Positions 39,001 to 47,039 of a DNA stretch of 64,000 nucleotides are shown in pieces. How positions within the stretch are numbered: the stretch's first letter is position 1; each line of letters begins with the position of its first letter. The position numbers and the translations under genes are program-made. The DNA comes from an uncultured Gammaproteobacteria bacterium (lineage in GTDB: Bacteria > Pseudomonadota > Gammaproteobacteria > Pseudomonadales > Litorivicinaceae): NCBI GenBank assembly GCA_913042205.1, contig CAJWIY010000001.1:54998-118997 (forward strand), given 5' to 3'. The notes under the pieces were generated by a model. The model had not been told where the DNA came from, ran no database searches, and saw only the letters and a program-made list of their open reading frames with translations.

Positions 39001-39522
39001 GGTTTCTACAGCATGATATCCGCTCGCCTCCAGTCGCCGACGTTCACTGTGTATATCGAACTGGTCACCAACTTTGAGAACAAATCGCTGACCATCTAGG
39101 TGTTCTCGCGGCGGTAGTCGGTGTGCCAGTGTTTGCACTGGTAGGATCAGAAGACCACGATGCAGGTCATCCAATTGGCTTAACGCTTTCAGCCTTTCGG
39201 ATGTGATGTCTTCGTGTGGGGAAAAGCTGTCGTAGGGTAAGGTTTCCCAATCCGGTAAGTGTACGATCGGAACCTCCGCAGGACCATCTGCTTCACCCTC
39301 ATCATCGAGGTGATGTTCTTGACCCAAATAAAAATGTAGATCGTTTACTAGCTGCTGGGCATCCTGTGATTTCTCGACCAACACCAAGACCAGTGAATTC
39401 GAGCGGGCGGCAATTTCAGCAATCGCTAGTGGAATCGCACTTTTTGGTAGATTTGAGAGCGTTTTATTTGAACTTTGGGGCTCCGGTAATAGTTCGATCA
39501 GTGGCGGTTCTATTTTCAGCAT
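36043..39522 (-). CDS. mfd: Transcription-repair coupling factor Mfd
   Basis: SF2 translocase that removes stalled RNA polymerase and recruits UvrA. Domain order fits: UvrB-homology region at the N-terminus (PDWETLPYDSFSPHEDITSERLKAL), RNA polymerase-interacting domain (GIGHYKGLETI), helicase domain with Walker A LVCGDVGFGKTEVAMRAAF and DEEH box IIDEEHRFGV, motif VI HQLRGRVGRSHHQAYAYL, then the TRCF C-terminal domain. The ORF track uses a TTG at 39564; I prefer the ATG at 39522 (MLKIEPPLIELL), giving 1159 aa against 1148 in E. coli. Divergent from pdxB. Confidence 0.96.
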   Translation of the reverse strand: MLKIEPPLIELLPEPQSSNKTLSNLPKSAIPLAIAEIAARSNSLVLVLVEKSQDAQQLVNDLHFYLGQEHHLDDEGEADGPAEVPIVHLPDWETLPYDSFSPHEDITSERLKALSQLDDLHRGLLILPVQTLAHRLPPREHLDGQRFVLKVGDQFDIHSERRRLEASGYHAVETVREHGEFAVRGAILDVFPMGSIQPLRVELFDKEIESLRAFDPDTQRTITKVDSVTLLPAREIPLTEAGIARFRQNWHETFEGNPRECSIYQDVSSGLAPPGVEYYAPLFFNKMASLFDYLPADTLTIRVGLLHGALEQFWNDVSTRYESLRHDRMRPILEPQKLFFRTEELLAGLKVFASVEIKDGDSKHPRIRPLPDIAFDTKSDDPASKIRAFIDSSKAVCFVAESAGRHEALLELLTRHGIRPEPIQQVGDLSSETQNCAITLGLLDQGLVVDEIAIIPESQLFGRRVPQRRRRKQHEIATDLIVRDLSEISEGVPIVHIDHGIGHYKGLETITLGEDINEFVVVEYQGGAKLYIPVTNLGVLSRYAGGDPDSVSAHKLGTDRWNKAKQKAAEEVRDKAADLLDIYARRAVKEGYAHRIDEMQYDRFSDGFPFELTPDQEISIEAVITDLRAPRPMDRLVCGDVGFGKTEVAMRAAFASVCSGTQVCVLVPTTLLAQQHFESFRDRFADWAVSIEVLSRFKSAKETKAIIERANNGRVDIVVGTHKLLSSNLKLPNLGLLIIDEEHRFGVAQKERLKKYRSDVDVLTLTATPIPRTLNLSMAGIRDLSVIATPPARRLSIKTFIKQKDRALVKEAILRELLRGGQVYYLHNEVKSIERSADDIRQLLPEARVVVAHGQMRERDLEDVMTDFYHKKYNVLVCSTIIETGIDIPSANTILIERADQFGLAQLHQLRGRVGRSHHQAYAYLLTPDPRSMTADAMKRLEAIEAASDLGAGFQLATHDLEIRGAGELLGEEQSGNMQTIGFSLYMEMLDEAVTAIREGRIPDFDQTESAHAEVDLKIPALIPNDYLNDVPLRLQLYKRISSATSDELLSEIEIEMIDRFGLLPTQVKNLFEQAKIRLVAESLGIQQITLGPKSGRIEFREKTKVDPMILISLVQSQPDEYKLDGATALKIIRETVGTEARFGFIYEILDALKRPPTK

Positions 39523-39592
39523 GTTAGGTCGTGGCTTTGTCTGAGACACGAGTATAGGTGACAATCACCGATTTCGCTTCAGGGAACTTTTA

Positions 39593-40648
39593 ATGACCGT
39601 GTTTGTAGCTGATGAGGGACTGCTTGGACTGAGAGAGTTGGTCCCGAGTAATTTAGAACTCCGTTGGTATTCCGGTCGTGATATTTCAAGGTCACTATTA
39701 GAAGGAGCAGATGCTCTTCTTGTTCGGTCAACCGCAAGGTTTTCGGCTGATCATTTACCTGATTCAATTCGCTTCATTGGAACAGCAACAATCGGAACCG
39801 ACCATCTGCCCCTGACTTCCCTTGCAGCACGAAATATAACAGTCGCATCTGCGCCAGGCTGCAATGCCTTTGCCGTTACCGACTATGTGCTTTCCCATAT
39901 CATTACTTGGGCAAAATCAAGAGGCCGCAGGATCGACGAAATGACACTGGGTGTGATTGGTGTCGGCGCCGTGGGTACTTTGTTGAATCAGCGGGCGCAT
40001 GAGCTAGGGATCCGAGTATTACTCTCAGATCAACCTCGATTTGATTCGGGCAGCCTGCCAGATCACATTCCTTTGAAAGATCTCGCTCGTCAATCTGACT
40101 TGATCTCATTGCATGTCCCGCGGGTAACGGAGGGGGTTTATACCACTGAGCGGCTGCTAGACGCTGACGTGCTCTCGGGTTTGAAGCGACAAGCACTGTT
40201 GATCAATGCCTCAAGGGGTCAGGTATTACACGAACATGATCTGCTGGAGCATACCCACTTTGATTTGGTGTTGGATGTATTTCCTAATGAGCCTGTGATT
40301 GGTGACGCTCTGATTAGCCGATGCTGGCGAATAAGTCCTCATATTGCAGGCTATTCTGCCGAAGGAAAGTATCGAGGAACAAAAAAAGTACTGGAGCAGG
40401 CAGCAGCCATGTTCGGGTTTGGACTTAAAGAGATTGATGACGAGGCATTCCTAGAGTTGGCCGCTGGTTCACGGCCGGTATGCGATACGCGTATCGAGGC
40501 TATTTTAAGGGCATGCCCTATGACTGAAACAGATAGAGCACTCCGAGAGTCAGTGTTTCGTGCGTTTGAGATGGAAAAGCCCGAGCTATTCGATGAAACC
40601 CGGAAATCTTATTCTTTACGAAGAGAGTCAGAGATCTACCCTCTTTGA
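39593..40648 (+). CDS. pdxB: Erythronate-4-phosphate dehydrogenase
   Basis: Second step of DXP-independent vitamin B6 synthesis. A D-2-hydroxyacid dehydrogenase fold of 351 aa: FIGTATIGTDHLPLTSLAARNITVASAPGCNAFAVTDYVL is diagnostic of PdxB, MTLGVIGVGAVGTLLNQRA is the NAD site, and the catalytic His is in RISPHIAGYSAEGKYRGT. The C-terminal PdxB dimerisation domain is shorter than in E. coli. Its product feeds PLP, the cofactor for GlyA and GcvP in this window. Divergent from mfd. Confidence 0.93.
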   Translation: MTVFVADEGLLGLRELVPSNLELRWYSGRDISRSLLEGADALLVRSTARFSADHLPDSIRFIGTATIGTDHLPLTSLAARNITVASAPGCNAFAVTDYVLSHIITWAKSRGRRIDEMTLGVIGVGAVGTLLNQRAHELGIRVLLSDQPRFDSGSLPDHIPLKDLARQSDLISLHVPRVTEGVYTTERLLDADVLSGLKRQALLINASRGQVLHEHDLLEHTHFDLVLDVFPNEPVIGDALISRCWRISPHIAGYSAEGKYRGTKKVLEQAAAMFGFGLKEIDDEAFLELAAGSRPVCDTRIEAILRACPMTETDRALRESVFRAFEMEKPELFDETRKSYSLRRESEIYPL

Positions 40649-41295
40649 AAAGAAGTATCTATCAGTAAAAACACACCAGCCCGGCATGTTCTCAGACCCA
40701 GTTCATCTTTGCAGAAATGCAGATTTCCACCCACCTTCGATGTTCCGCGGCGTGGCTTTAGTAATAGAGGTATCGGAATTGTCTTGCCCTCGATATGTGC
40801 ATTTACCCCTCATAATGAGGATCGCGATGGCTACGATTCGATTGAAGTTCAATCGCTCTAACGTAATCAACTCGGAATCACGTAACGCTAAATCACCCCT
40901 GCAGAACATGACAGAGAAACCTTCGGCATCTGGGGGTTTTCGGCTCGGTCTTAGAGACAGTGAAGTCATCGGCTCCGTGGTCTAAAGAGAAATCGTCAGA
41001 CTGTTCGGCCGAGGCAAATTCCTTTAGGGGTGATCGTATCTCCGTATCACCTCTATCATTTTTCTTGCTCTTTTTGGTAGACCATTGCCGTGCGGTTGAG
41101 TTCCCATAGTCAATATGCATTTCCAAGTCCTTGCCTTGGAAACTATTATTGATTTAATCAGGACTTACCGTTGAGGAGGTTTTAGTTTGGGTCAGATACG
41201 ATTTGTGATTTCATTATGTCGAGGAGGGCGGTAGGCTGAAATTACGTTCGAGCTACCGGTTTGTTACCAATAATGTCTGAGGCACAGGAAAGGTG
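40649..41295. other. 647-base stretch without a convincing gene
   Basis: Between pdxB and the SURF1 gene. The ORF track gives short overlapping ORFs on both strands (40560-40985 plus, 40703-40969 minus, 40893-41126 minus). None has a recognisable domain, a good RBS or an exclusive frame; the two minus ORFs overlap in different frames and could in principle be pieces of one frame-shifted gene. There is a perfect hairpin at 41120-41142. The rest may hold the cytochrome oxidase promoter or a small RNA. It is by far the longest gene-free stretch in the window. Confidence 0.6.
41120..41142. repeat. Perfect 8-bp inverted repeat
   Basis: TTTCCAAG-tccttgc-CTTGGAAA: eight base pairs, seven-base loop, no T-run after it on either strand. 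Could be the end of a small RNA or a protein-binding site. Confidence 0.5.
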
Positions 41296-42060
41296 ATGGT
41301 TTGTTTCGAATGCTTCGGATTGCGTATTCGGTTTCACTGGTTGTCTGCGGTCATCGCGTTTCTCTTATTTCTTGCGTTCAGTAGTTTGGGCATTTGGCAG
41401 TTTGGTAAGGCTAAAGCCAAAATAGAGGCGTTGGAACAATCAGAGGTTTTGGCCTCTCAAGAGCCGGTTAATTTGAGAGAGCTCTCGTTCGGGGGGCTGG
41501 TCTCTGATCGGATCTCGTTGCAAGGTAAGGGTGTGTTCATTAACGGCCATTACTTGAATGATAAAAATATCTTTCTCATCTATAAACACTATCAGGATAT
41601 GATTGGCTACGAGGTAATCACACCGTTTAGGATCCGGGAGGACAATGGGGTTGTTCTGGTGAGCCGCGGTTGGATAACCGCGCCATCTCCAACCCAGCTC
41701 GTTGAAAAAATTACCCCTGTTATTGGCGAGATCCGTTTAACCGGGCAGATATACGTGCCCGAGTCTGATGTTGAGGTGGGCGCGGAAGAGTTGAGGGATG
41801 TTGAATGGCCACTGATAACAAAGGATATCGGCGCAACAAATTTGAAAGATATATTCGATGGTCCGATTTATCCTTATCTAGTTCGAGCGGGTGAAGACGT
41901 CCCTGGGGTGCTGGTTCGATACTGGCCAGTCATAAACCCAGACCTTGGTATGCATTTTTCCTATGCGATGCAGTGGTTTGGTATGGCTTTGTCTGTCTTG
42001 GCAGTATTTTTTATAGCTTGCTCTGGCCTAAAAGATCGCTTTATCAGGTGGCTCAAGTGA
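41296..42060 (+). CDS. SURF1-family cytochrome oxidase assembly protein
   Basis: Inner-membrane protein of 254 aa with the SURF1 layout: N-terminal TM helix (LSAVIAFLLFLAFSSLGIWQFGKAKAK), a periplasmic domain including the conserved GKGVFINGHYLNDKNIFL, GYEVITPFRI and VLVSRGWI, and a C-terminal TM helix (YAMQWFGMALSVLAVFFIAC). SURF1 proteins help insert heme into subunit I of aa3-type oxidases, matching the coxBA genes downstream. The ORF track uses a GTG at 41293; the ATG at 41296 with AGGAAAGG upstream is better. Confidence 0.92.
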   Translation: MVCFECFGLRIRFHWLSAVIAFLLFLAFSSLGIWQFGKAKAKIEALEQSEVLASQEPVNLRELSFGGLVSDRISLQGKGVFINGHYLNDKNIFLIYKHYQDMIGYEVITPFRIREDNGVVLVSRGWITAPSPTQLVEKITPVIGEIRLTGQIYVPESDVEVGAEELRDVEWPLITKDIGATNLKDIFDGPIYPYLVRAGEDVPGVLVRYWPVINPDLGMHFSYAMQWFGMALSVLAVFFIACSGLKDRFIRWLK

Positions 42061-42108
42061 GACGAGGAACTTGTGGATGAGTCAACACAGTAGGGACAGG
42101 CTTTTAGC

Positions 42109-42315
42109 GTGATTCGGCTTTTGTATCTAATGATATCTATAGTCTCGGGAGCCATTTCATTGGTGTGCTTTGTGGGAACCGTCTCGACCATTCTGGAGGG
42201 GGGTACCATCCAAGCGATCGATGCGTTGGTTGGGGGTATAGTTCTCGGAACAGCGAGCGCTGCCGCCGCGGTTATCAGCTACCAAAGGGCTAGGAACACT
42301 GAAGATAAAGGTTAA
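42109..42315 (+). CDS. Small two-helix membrane protein, unrecognised
   Basis: 68 aa, GTG start, 48 bases after SURF1. Two hydrophobic helices (LLYLMISIVSGAISLVCFVGTV and LVGGIVLGTASAAAAVISY) joined by a short acidic loop, ending in a charged tail RARNTEDKG. I do not recognise a family. Position between SURF1 and coxB suggests an oxidase-associated small protein, but no supporting motif. Could also be a chance ORF, though the clean two-helix pattern argues for a real gene. Confidence 0.5.
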   Translation: MIRLLYLMISIVSGAISLVCFVGTVSTILEGGTIQAIDALVGGIVLGTASAAAAVISYQRARNTEDKG

Positions 42316-42517
42316 TACCAAGGTCTAAGCGGCTTGCATCAAAAAAATAAACTCGGTATACAAGAGGAAGAATACAGCACCAAGTCTTGTTGGCAGCGAC
42401 AATGATCGGTTTAGCGGGTCACAAAAGCGACCGTAAATAGCGGGTGTATGAGGGTTGGTCCGCAGTAGAATTTAGTTACTTTCCGTTCGATAAAAATAAA
42501 CTTGGAAGGGGCCCTAA

Positions 42518-43099
42518 ATGAAGTGTCTATACTATTTGACACCAGACCTTGTGAGTACCCACAGGGTATCCGACGACCTCCACGAGGCGGGGGTTGGCGA
42601 TGGGTTCGTCCACATTGTAAGCCACGATGAGGCCGGGCTCGCTCGCAAGCACCTACATTCAAGTAATTATCTAGAGACCTTGGATATTGTTCGCGAGGTT
42701 ATAATTGGGACGCTTCTTGGTTTCTTGGGCGGTATGGTAATCGCTCTGGTGATAAAGCTTATCGATCCCTTTCCGATGCAGCTTCCCTTCTTAGCTTATT
42801 TGGCTATAGTTGTGTTTTACACAATGTTTGGGTGCTGGGTCGGTGGCTTAGATGGTTGGGCTAAACGCAATCGTAAGATCGAACGCTTCATGCCGGACAT
42901 CGAGGCTGGAAAATATTTGGTTTTGGTATACGCTAAGCAGACACAGTTGGAAAATGTTTTCGATATGATGGCCTCGAGGCATCCGGAGGCAAAGCTGGTG
43001 GCAAGTGATAGTCGTTTCATGAACCCGTTTAGTACGTTGGAAGTTATTAAGGGGACACATAAAGCGATCCGGGCGGGGGTAGTCTCTCCGGTAACTTAA
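42518..43099 (+). CDS. Membrane protein with ferredoxin-like halves, DUF1269-like, unrecognised function
   Basis: 193 aa. A soluble N-terminal part (MKCLYYLTPDLVSTHRVSDDLHEAGVGDGFVHIVSHD) resembles a small alpha/beta sensor domain, two TM helices follow (IGTLLGFLGGMVIALVIKLI; LPFLAYLAIVVFYTMFGCWVGG), then a second soluble part (GKYLVLVYAKQTQLENVFDMMASRHPEAKLVAS). The duplicated layout around a glycine-rich hairpin is that of DUF1269-type membrane proteins, which I have seen near oxidase genes; family call tentative. GGAAGGGG lies a few bases upstream. Thirty codons before coxB, same strand. Confidence 0.65.
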   Translation: MKCLYYLTPDLVSTHRVSDDLHEAGVGDGFVHIVSHDEAGLARKHLHSSNYLETLDIVREVIIGTLLGFLGGMVIALVIKLIDPFPMQLPFLAYLAIVVFYTMFGCWVGGLDGWAKRNRKIERFMPDIEAGKYLVLVYAKQTQLENVFDMMASRHPEAKLVASDSRFMNPFSTLEVIKGTHKAIRAGVVSPVT

Positions 43100-43179
43100 A
43101 AATCGAAGCATCGCTCGGCTATCTAATTTTGGCCGGGCGAGGCATTAAAAAAACGCGCAAAGTAAAGGATAACTTAAGC

Positions 43180-44577
43180 ATGGCGTTCGCAATTATAATA
43201 GCACTCCTAGTTATAGGCTCGGTCATATTCCACGCATGGAGTCCTTGGTGGCTCACCCCAATCGCCTCGAATTGGGGCTCCATCGATACAACGATAGATA
43301 TCACTGTCTGGGTGACAGGGTTCGCTTTCGTTGTGATTAATCTTTTCTTAGCTTACACGGTCTACAAATACAGGTACTCGAAGAAGCGTAGGGCTGAGTA
43401 CGAGCCCGAGAACAAGAAACTGGAAATCTGGCTTACAGGAATCACATCTGTCGGGGTTGCTGCCTTGCTTGCCCCGGGACTGTTTGTTTGGGCCGACTTC
43501 GTTAACCCACCCGAGGAGGCGCATGTGGTTGAGGTTACTGGGCAGCAGTGGCAGTGGGCCTACCGCTATCCCGGGGCCGATGGCAAGTTAGGTGCTGCTG
43601 ATCCTGGCCTCATCACCGAGGCAAACCCCTTCGGGATGAAGGAGGATGACCCGGCCGGGCGGGACGATATTTTGGTCGAGAGCGCTATTATGCATCTGCC
43701 GGTCGACAAGCCGGTCAAGGTTGTCCTGCGGTCAAAGGATGTCCTGCACGATTTCGCTGTCGCGGAGTTTCGCGTGAAGATGGATATGGTGCCGGGCGCG
43801 GTGAGCTATCTGTGGCTGACGCCTACCAAGACAGGGACATACGACATCCTCTGTGAGGAGCTCTGCGGTGTGGGCCACTTTGTTATGCGGGGTAGGGTTA
43901 AGGTCCAGGAGCAGGCCGATTTTGACCAGTGGCTGGCCTCCCAAAATACCTACGAGGATGCCCTAGCTCTTGCGAGAGTTGATAGGGCCAACGGCCAGGC
44001 CACATATGCCATGTGTGCGGGTTGTCATGGTGTGCAGGGTGAGGGTAATCCAGCACTAAATGCCCCACAAATCGCTGGTCTACAAGACTGGTATGTGACC
44101 GCCCAGTTGGAGCACTTCAAGACGGGTATCAGAGGCGGCAATCCTGCAGACACTTACGGTGCGCAAATGATCGGTCTAGCCGCCGCGTTGCCAGACAGTC
44201 AAACGATACGGAACCTGTCCGCCTACATTAATTCGCTTCCGGCTACTCAGACTAAACAGACCCTGAGTGGCAACCTGAAAAATGGTAAAGAGCTCTACGA
44301 CCACAACTGTAGCGTGTGTCACGGTGACAACGGACGGGGTGTGTGGTCGGTACATGCGCCAAAGCTGGCCGGAATGGACGATTGGTACCTGGCCCGGCAG
44401 CTGAGACACTTTAGAGACAAAGTGCGTGGCGCACATCCGGAGGATGACTTGGGTCACCAGATGCAATTAATGGTGTCAGTTTTGGGTGATGACCAGGCGA
44501 TAAACGATGTGGCTGTATACATATCCGGGTTGGGCTATAGCGACCCTAGCTATGTAGCGGCAAGTAAAGCGAATTAA
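43180..44577 (+). CDS. coxB: Cytochrome c oxidase subunit II with two cytochrome c domains (caa3 type)
   Basis: Inner-membrane subunit carrying CuA and, unusually for plain aa3 oxidases, two fused heme-c domains. From the chosen ATG (MAFAIIIALLVIGSVIFHAWSPWW; ORF track starts 17 codons earlier on a TTG) it is 465 aa. Two N-terminal TM helices, then the cupredoxin domain with TGQQWQWAYRYP and the CuA ligands CEELCGVGHFVM (about 225-236) plus the upstream His in LHDFAVAEF. Heme sites are CAGCH (about 279-283) and CSVCH (377-381); each domain repeats the pattern APQIAGLQDWY/APKLAGMDDWY, showing domain duplication. Accepts electrons directly from a soluble c-type cytochrome. Confidence 0.94.
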   Translation: MAFAIIIALLVIGSVIFHAWSPWWLTPIASNWGSIDTTIDITVWVTGFAFVVINLFLAYTVYKYRYSKKRRAEYEPENKKLEIWLTGITSVGVAALLAPGLFVWADFVNPPEEAHVVEVTGQQWQWAYRYPGADGKLGAADPGLITEANPFGMKEDDPAGRDDILVESAIMHLPVDKPVKVVLRSKDVLHDFAVAEFRVKMDMVPGAVSYLWLTPTKTGTYDILCEELCGVGHFVMRGRVKVQEQADFDQWLASQNTYEDALALARVDRANGQATYAMCAGCHGVQGEGNPALNAPQIAGLQDWYVTAQLEHFKTGIRGGNPADTYGAQMIGLAAALPDSQTIRNLSAYINSLPATQTKQTLSGNLKNGKELYDHNCSVCHGDNGRGVWSVHAPKLAGMDDWYLARQLRHFRDKVRGAHPEDDLGHQMQLMVSVLGDDQAINDVAVYISGLGYSDPSYVAASKAN

Positions 44578-44603
44578 TTTTTTGGAATGTTGAGGAAGCA
44601 AGA

Positions 44604-46373
44604 ATGGCTTACGTACCGATAGCGGATCGTCCGGATGAGATGCATGATCCGCAGAGCTTTATAACGAAATACATCTGGAGTCAGGATCATAAGGTAATTG
44701 CGATCCAGTACGGTGGGACCGCGATCGCGATTGGTGTAGTGGCTCTGGTGTTGTCGGTGTTGATGCGACTGCAATTGGGCTTCCCAGACACCTTCGCGTT
44801 CATCGATCCGACAGACTATTACCAGTACGTGACCATGCACGGCATGATCATGGTTGTTTATCTTCTCACGGCACTGTTCTTGGGTGGGTTTGGTAATTAT
44901 CTGATTCCTCTGCAGATCGGTGCTAGGGATATGGTGTTCCCGTTCCTGAATATGCTGAGTTACTGGTTTTATCTGTTGTCGGTCATCATTTTGGCGGCGA
45001 GTTTCTTTGTGGCGGGTGGTCCGACGGGCGCTGGGTGGACCTTGTATCCGCCTCAGGCGATTACTGAAGGTACGCCGGGCGCGGAGGGTGGCATTCTTCT
45101 GATGCTTCTCTCTTTGGCTGTCTTCGTTGTTGCTTTTACGATGGGCGGGTTGAATTACGTGACAACAGTCCTGCAGGCCAGAACTCATGGCATGACTCTG
45201 ATGAGGATGCCGCTATCGGTTTGGGGTATATTTGTGGCAACGATCCTAGGATTGTTCGCGTTCCCGGCCCTGTTTGTCTCAGCAGTCATGATGGCGTTTG
45301 ACCACTTATTGGGGACCAGCTTTTTTATGCCCGCTATGATATCTCTGGGAGAATCTGTTGAGCACGCGGGTGGAAGCCCAATTCTGTTCCAGCACTTGTT
45401 TTGGTTCTTTGGGCATCCTGAGGTTTATATCGTCGCTCTGCCAGCCTTTGGCCTGGTGTCTGATGTGCTAAGTACCCACGCTCGTCGTAACATCTTCGGC
45501 TACCGGATGATGGTTTGGGCGATTGTAGCGATTGGCGGGCTGAGCTTTATCGTCTGGGCGCACCATATGTATGTGAGTGGAATGAATCCATATTTTGGCT
45601 TTTTCTTCGCATTCACTACGCTGATTATTGCGGTTCCGACCGCGATCAAGGTTTACAACTGGGTTCTCACGTTATGGAAGGGGAATATCCGAATGACGGT
45701 CCCGATGTTGTTCGCGATGGGCTTTATTTTCACATTCATCCACGGCGGTTTGACGGGTCTTTTCCTCGGGAACGTGACCGTGGATCTACCACTCTCTGAT
45801 ACCTATTTTGTGGTCGCTCATTTTCACATGGTGATGGGCGTGTCACCGGTTCTTGTTTTGTTTGCAGCGATCTACCACTGGTTCCCTAAAATCAGCGGCA
45901 GGATGTTTGATGAGAAGCTGGGTAAAATCCATTTCTGGGGAACTTTTCTGGGTACCTACGCAATCTATTTGCCAATGCACTACATCGGCGCATTGGGTGT
46001 ACCACGGCGTTATTTTGCGCTTGGTACTACTGATTTCATCCCCGAATCTGCGTTCGAGCTTAACGCCGCTATCACCGTTGCGGCTCTGATCGTGGCTGCA
46101 ATTCAGGTCGTGTTCTTTATCAACGTATTCAAGAGCCTCTGGAAAGGCGAAAAAGCCGATCCAAACCCATGGGAAGCGACCTCGTTAGAGTGGCACACCC
46201 CTCATACGCCGCCCCATCATGGTAACTGGGGGCCGAATCTACCGGTCGTCTATCGCTGGGCCTACGAGTATGCTACTCCTGGCGTCAAAGACGATTTTGT
46301 GCCGCAATCGGTCCCACCGGGTGATGTGGTCATGAAGAAAAAAGGGGACGTGTTTAAGGAGTCAGAGCATTGA
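44604..46373 (+). CDS. coxA: Cytochrome c oxidase subunit I
   Basis: Catalytic heme-copper subunit of 589 aa with twelve TM helices. Visible ligands: the low-spin heme histidine in YVTMHGMIMVVY, the CuB His and cross-linked Tyr in FGHPEVYIVALP, HH in VWAHHMYVSGM, and the heme a3/a histidines in FVVAHFHMVMGV. The K- and D-channel residues are in family-typical positions (the HPEVY motif marks a type-A oxidase). Starts MAYVPIADRPDEMHDP; aGGAagc precedes. Ends in TGA overlapping the TTG of the next gene. Confidence 0.97.
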   Translation: MAYVPIADRPDEMHDPQSFITKYIWSQDHKVIAIQYGGTAIAIGVVALVLSVLMRLQLGFPDTFAFIDPTDYYQYVTMHGMIMVVYLLTALFLGGFGNYLIPLQIGARDMVFPFLNMLSYWFYLLSVIILAASFFVAGGPTGAGWTLYPPQAITEGTPGAEGGILLMLLSLAVFVVAFTMGGLNYVTTVLQARTHGMTLMRMPLSVWGIFVATILGLFAFPALFVSAVMMAFDHLLGTSFFMPAMISLGESVEHAGGSPILFQHLFWFFGHPEVYIVALPAFGLVSDVLSTHARRNIFGYRMMVWAIVAIGGLSFIVWAHHMYVSGMNPYFGFFFAFTTLIIAVPTAIKVYNWVLTLWKGNIRMTVPMLFAMGFIFTFIHGGLTGLFLGNVTVDLPLSDTYFVVAHFHMVMGVSPVLVLFAAIYHWFPKISGRMFDEKLGKIHFWGTFLGTYAIYLPMHYIGALGVPRRYFALGTTDFIPESAFELNAAITVAALIVAAIQVVFFINVFKSLWKGEKADPNPWEATSLEWHTPHTPPHHGNWGPNLPVVYRWAYEYATPGVKDDFVPQSVPPGDVVMKKKGDVFKESEH

Positions 46374-47023
46374 GATTTCTTAAGGCAATACTGAATAAGC
46401 CTTGGGACCACCAGGGCGAGGCGGCGAGTGCCATTGCTGGAGACATGATGAGTGTCTCCACATCCCCGCAGCAGTTGGCGCTGAATCTGTTTCTTGCGGT
46501 CGCGAGTGTTCTGTTTGCACTCTTCGGGGTCGCTTACCTTATGCGGATGGAGGTCGATACAAGTAGTCCGTTCTTTTGTGGTGCTGGGTATTGGGAGGTA
46601 CTCCAAGAGCCGGATTTATTGTGGCTGAATACTGGGATTTTGGTCCTGACGAGTGGGGTTATTGAGTTCACCAAAAGAGAATCTCGCGCAAATAGGTCGC
46701 TTGCCACCAAGATAGGATTGAGTGTCGGCGCTCTACTGACCTTGGCTTTCCTGTATGGTCAGTCCGCGGCTTGGGGAATACTTCATGAGAATGGCCATCT
46801 GGTTGACAGTACTGCTGCCTCATCATTTTTCTATTTATTAACTGGGCTCCATGCGCTCCACCTTATTGGGGGGCTGTGGGTCTGGCTTTCTGCCACGATG
46901 TCTGCGTTCTTGGATCGTGATGAACCGAACAAGGTCAGCGAGACTGTCAGGCTCTGTGCAATCTATTGGCACTACCTGTTGCTTTTGTGGGTGGGGCTGT
47001 TCGCTTTGTTTTTGAATACTTAA
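46370..47023 (+). CDS. Heme-copper oxidase subunit III-like protein (first copy)
   Basis: 217 aa, about five TM helices. TGLHALHLIGGLWVWLSA and YWHYLLLLWVGLFALFLNT are subunit-III hallmarks, and LWLNTGILVLTSGVIEFTK matches the second helix. The start is TTG at 46370 within TTGA overlapping the coxA stop, with AAGGAG at ideal distance. In many proteobacteria this slot holds cox11; here a second subunit-III-like gene takes it. Whether it replaces or adds to the next gene product in the complex is not clear. Confidence 0.85.
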   Translation: MRFLKAILNKPWDHQGEAASAIAGDMMSVSTSPQQLALNLFLAVASVLFALFGVAYLMRMEVDTSSPFFCGAGYWEVLQEPDLLWLNTGILVLTSGVIEFTKRESRANRSLATKIGLSVGALLTLAFLYGQSAAWGILHENGHLVDSTAASSFFYLLTGLHALHLIGGLWVWLSATMSAFLDRDEPNKVSETVRLCAIYWHYLLLLWVGLFALFLNT

Positions 47024-47039
47024 GAAGGGACTCTTAGAG

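Noticed and set aside
40560-40985. 141-aa plus-strand ORF running out of pdxB
   Set aside because: The first third is an out-of-frame shadow of pdxB; the rest has no recognisable domain and no RBS. Kept only as part of the unexplained gap.
44574-45188. 204-aa minus-strand ORF opposite coxA
   Set aside because: Low-complexity, Gln/His/Arg-rich translation typical of antisense to a membrane-protein gene; coxA is certain on the other strand.
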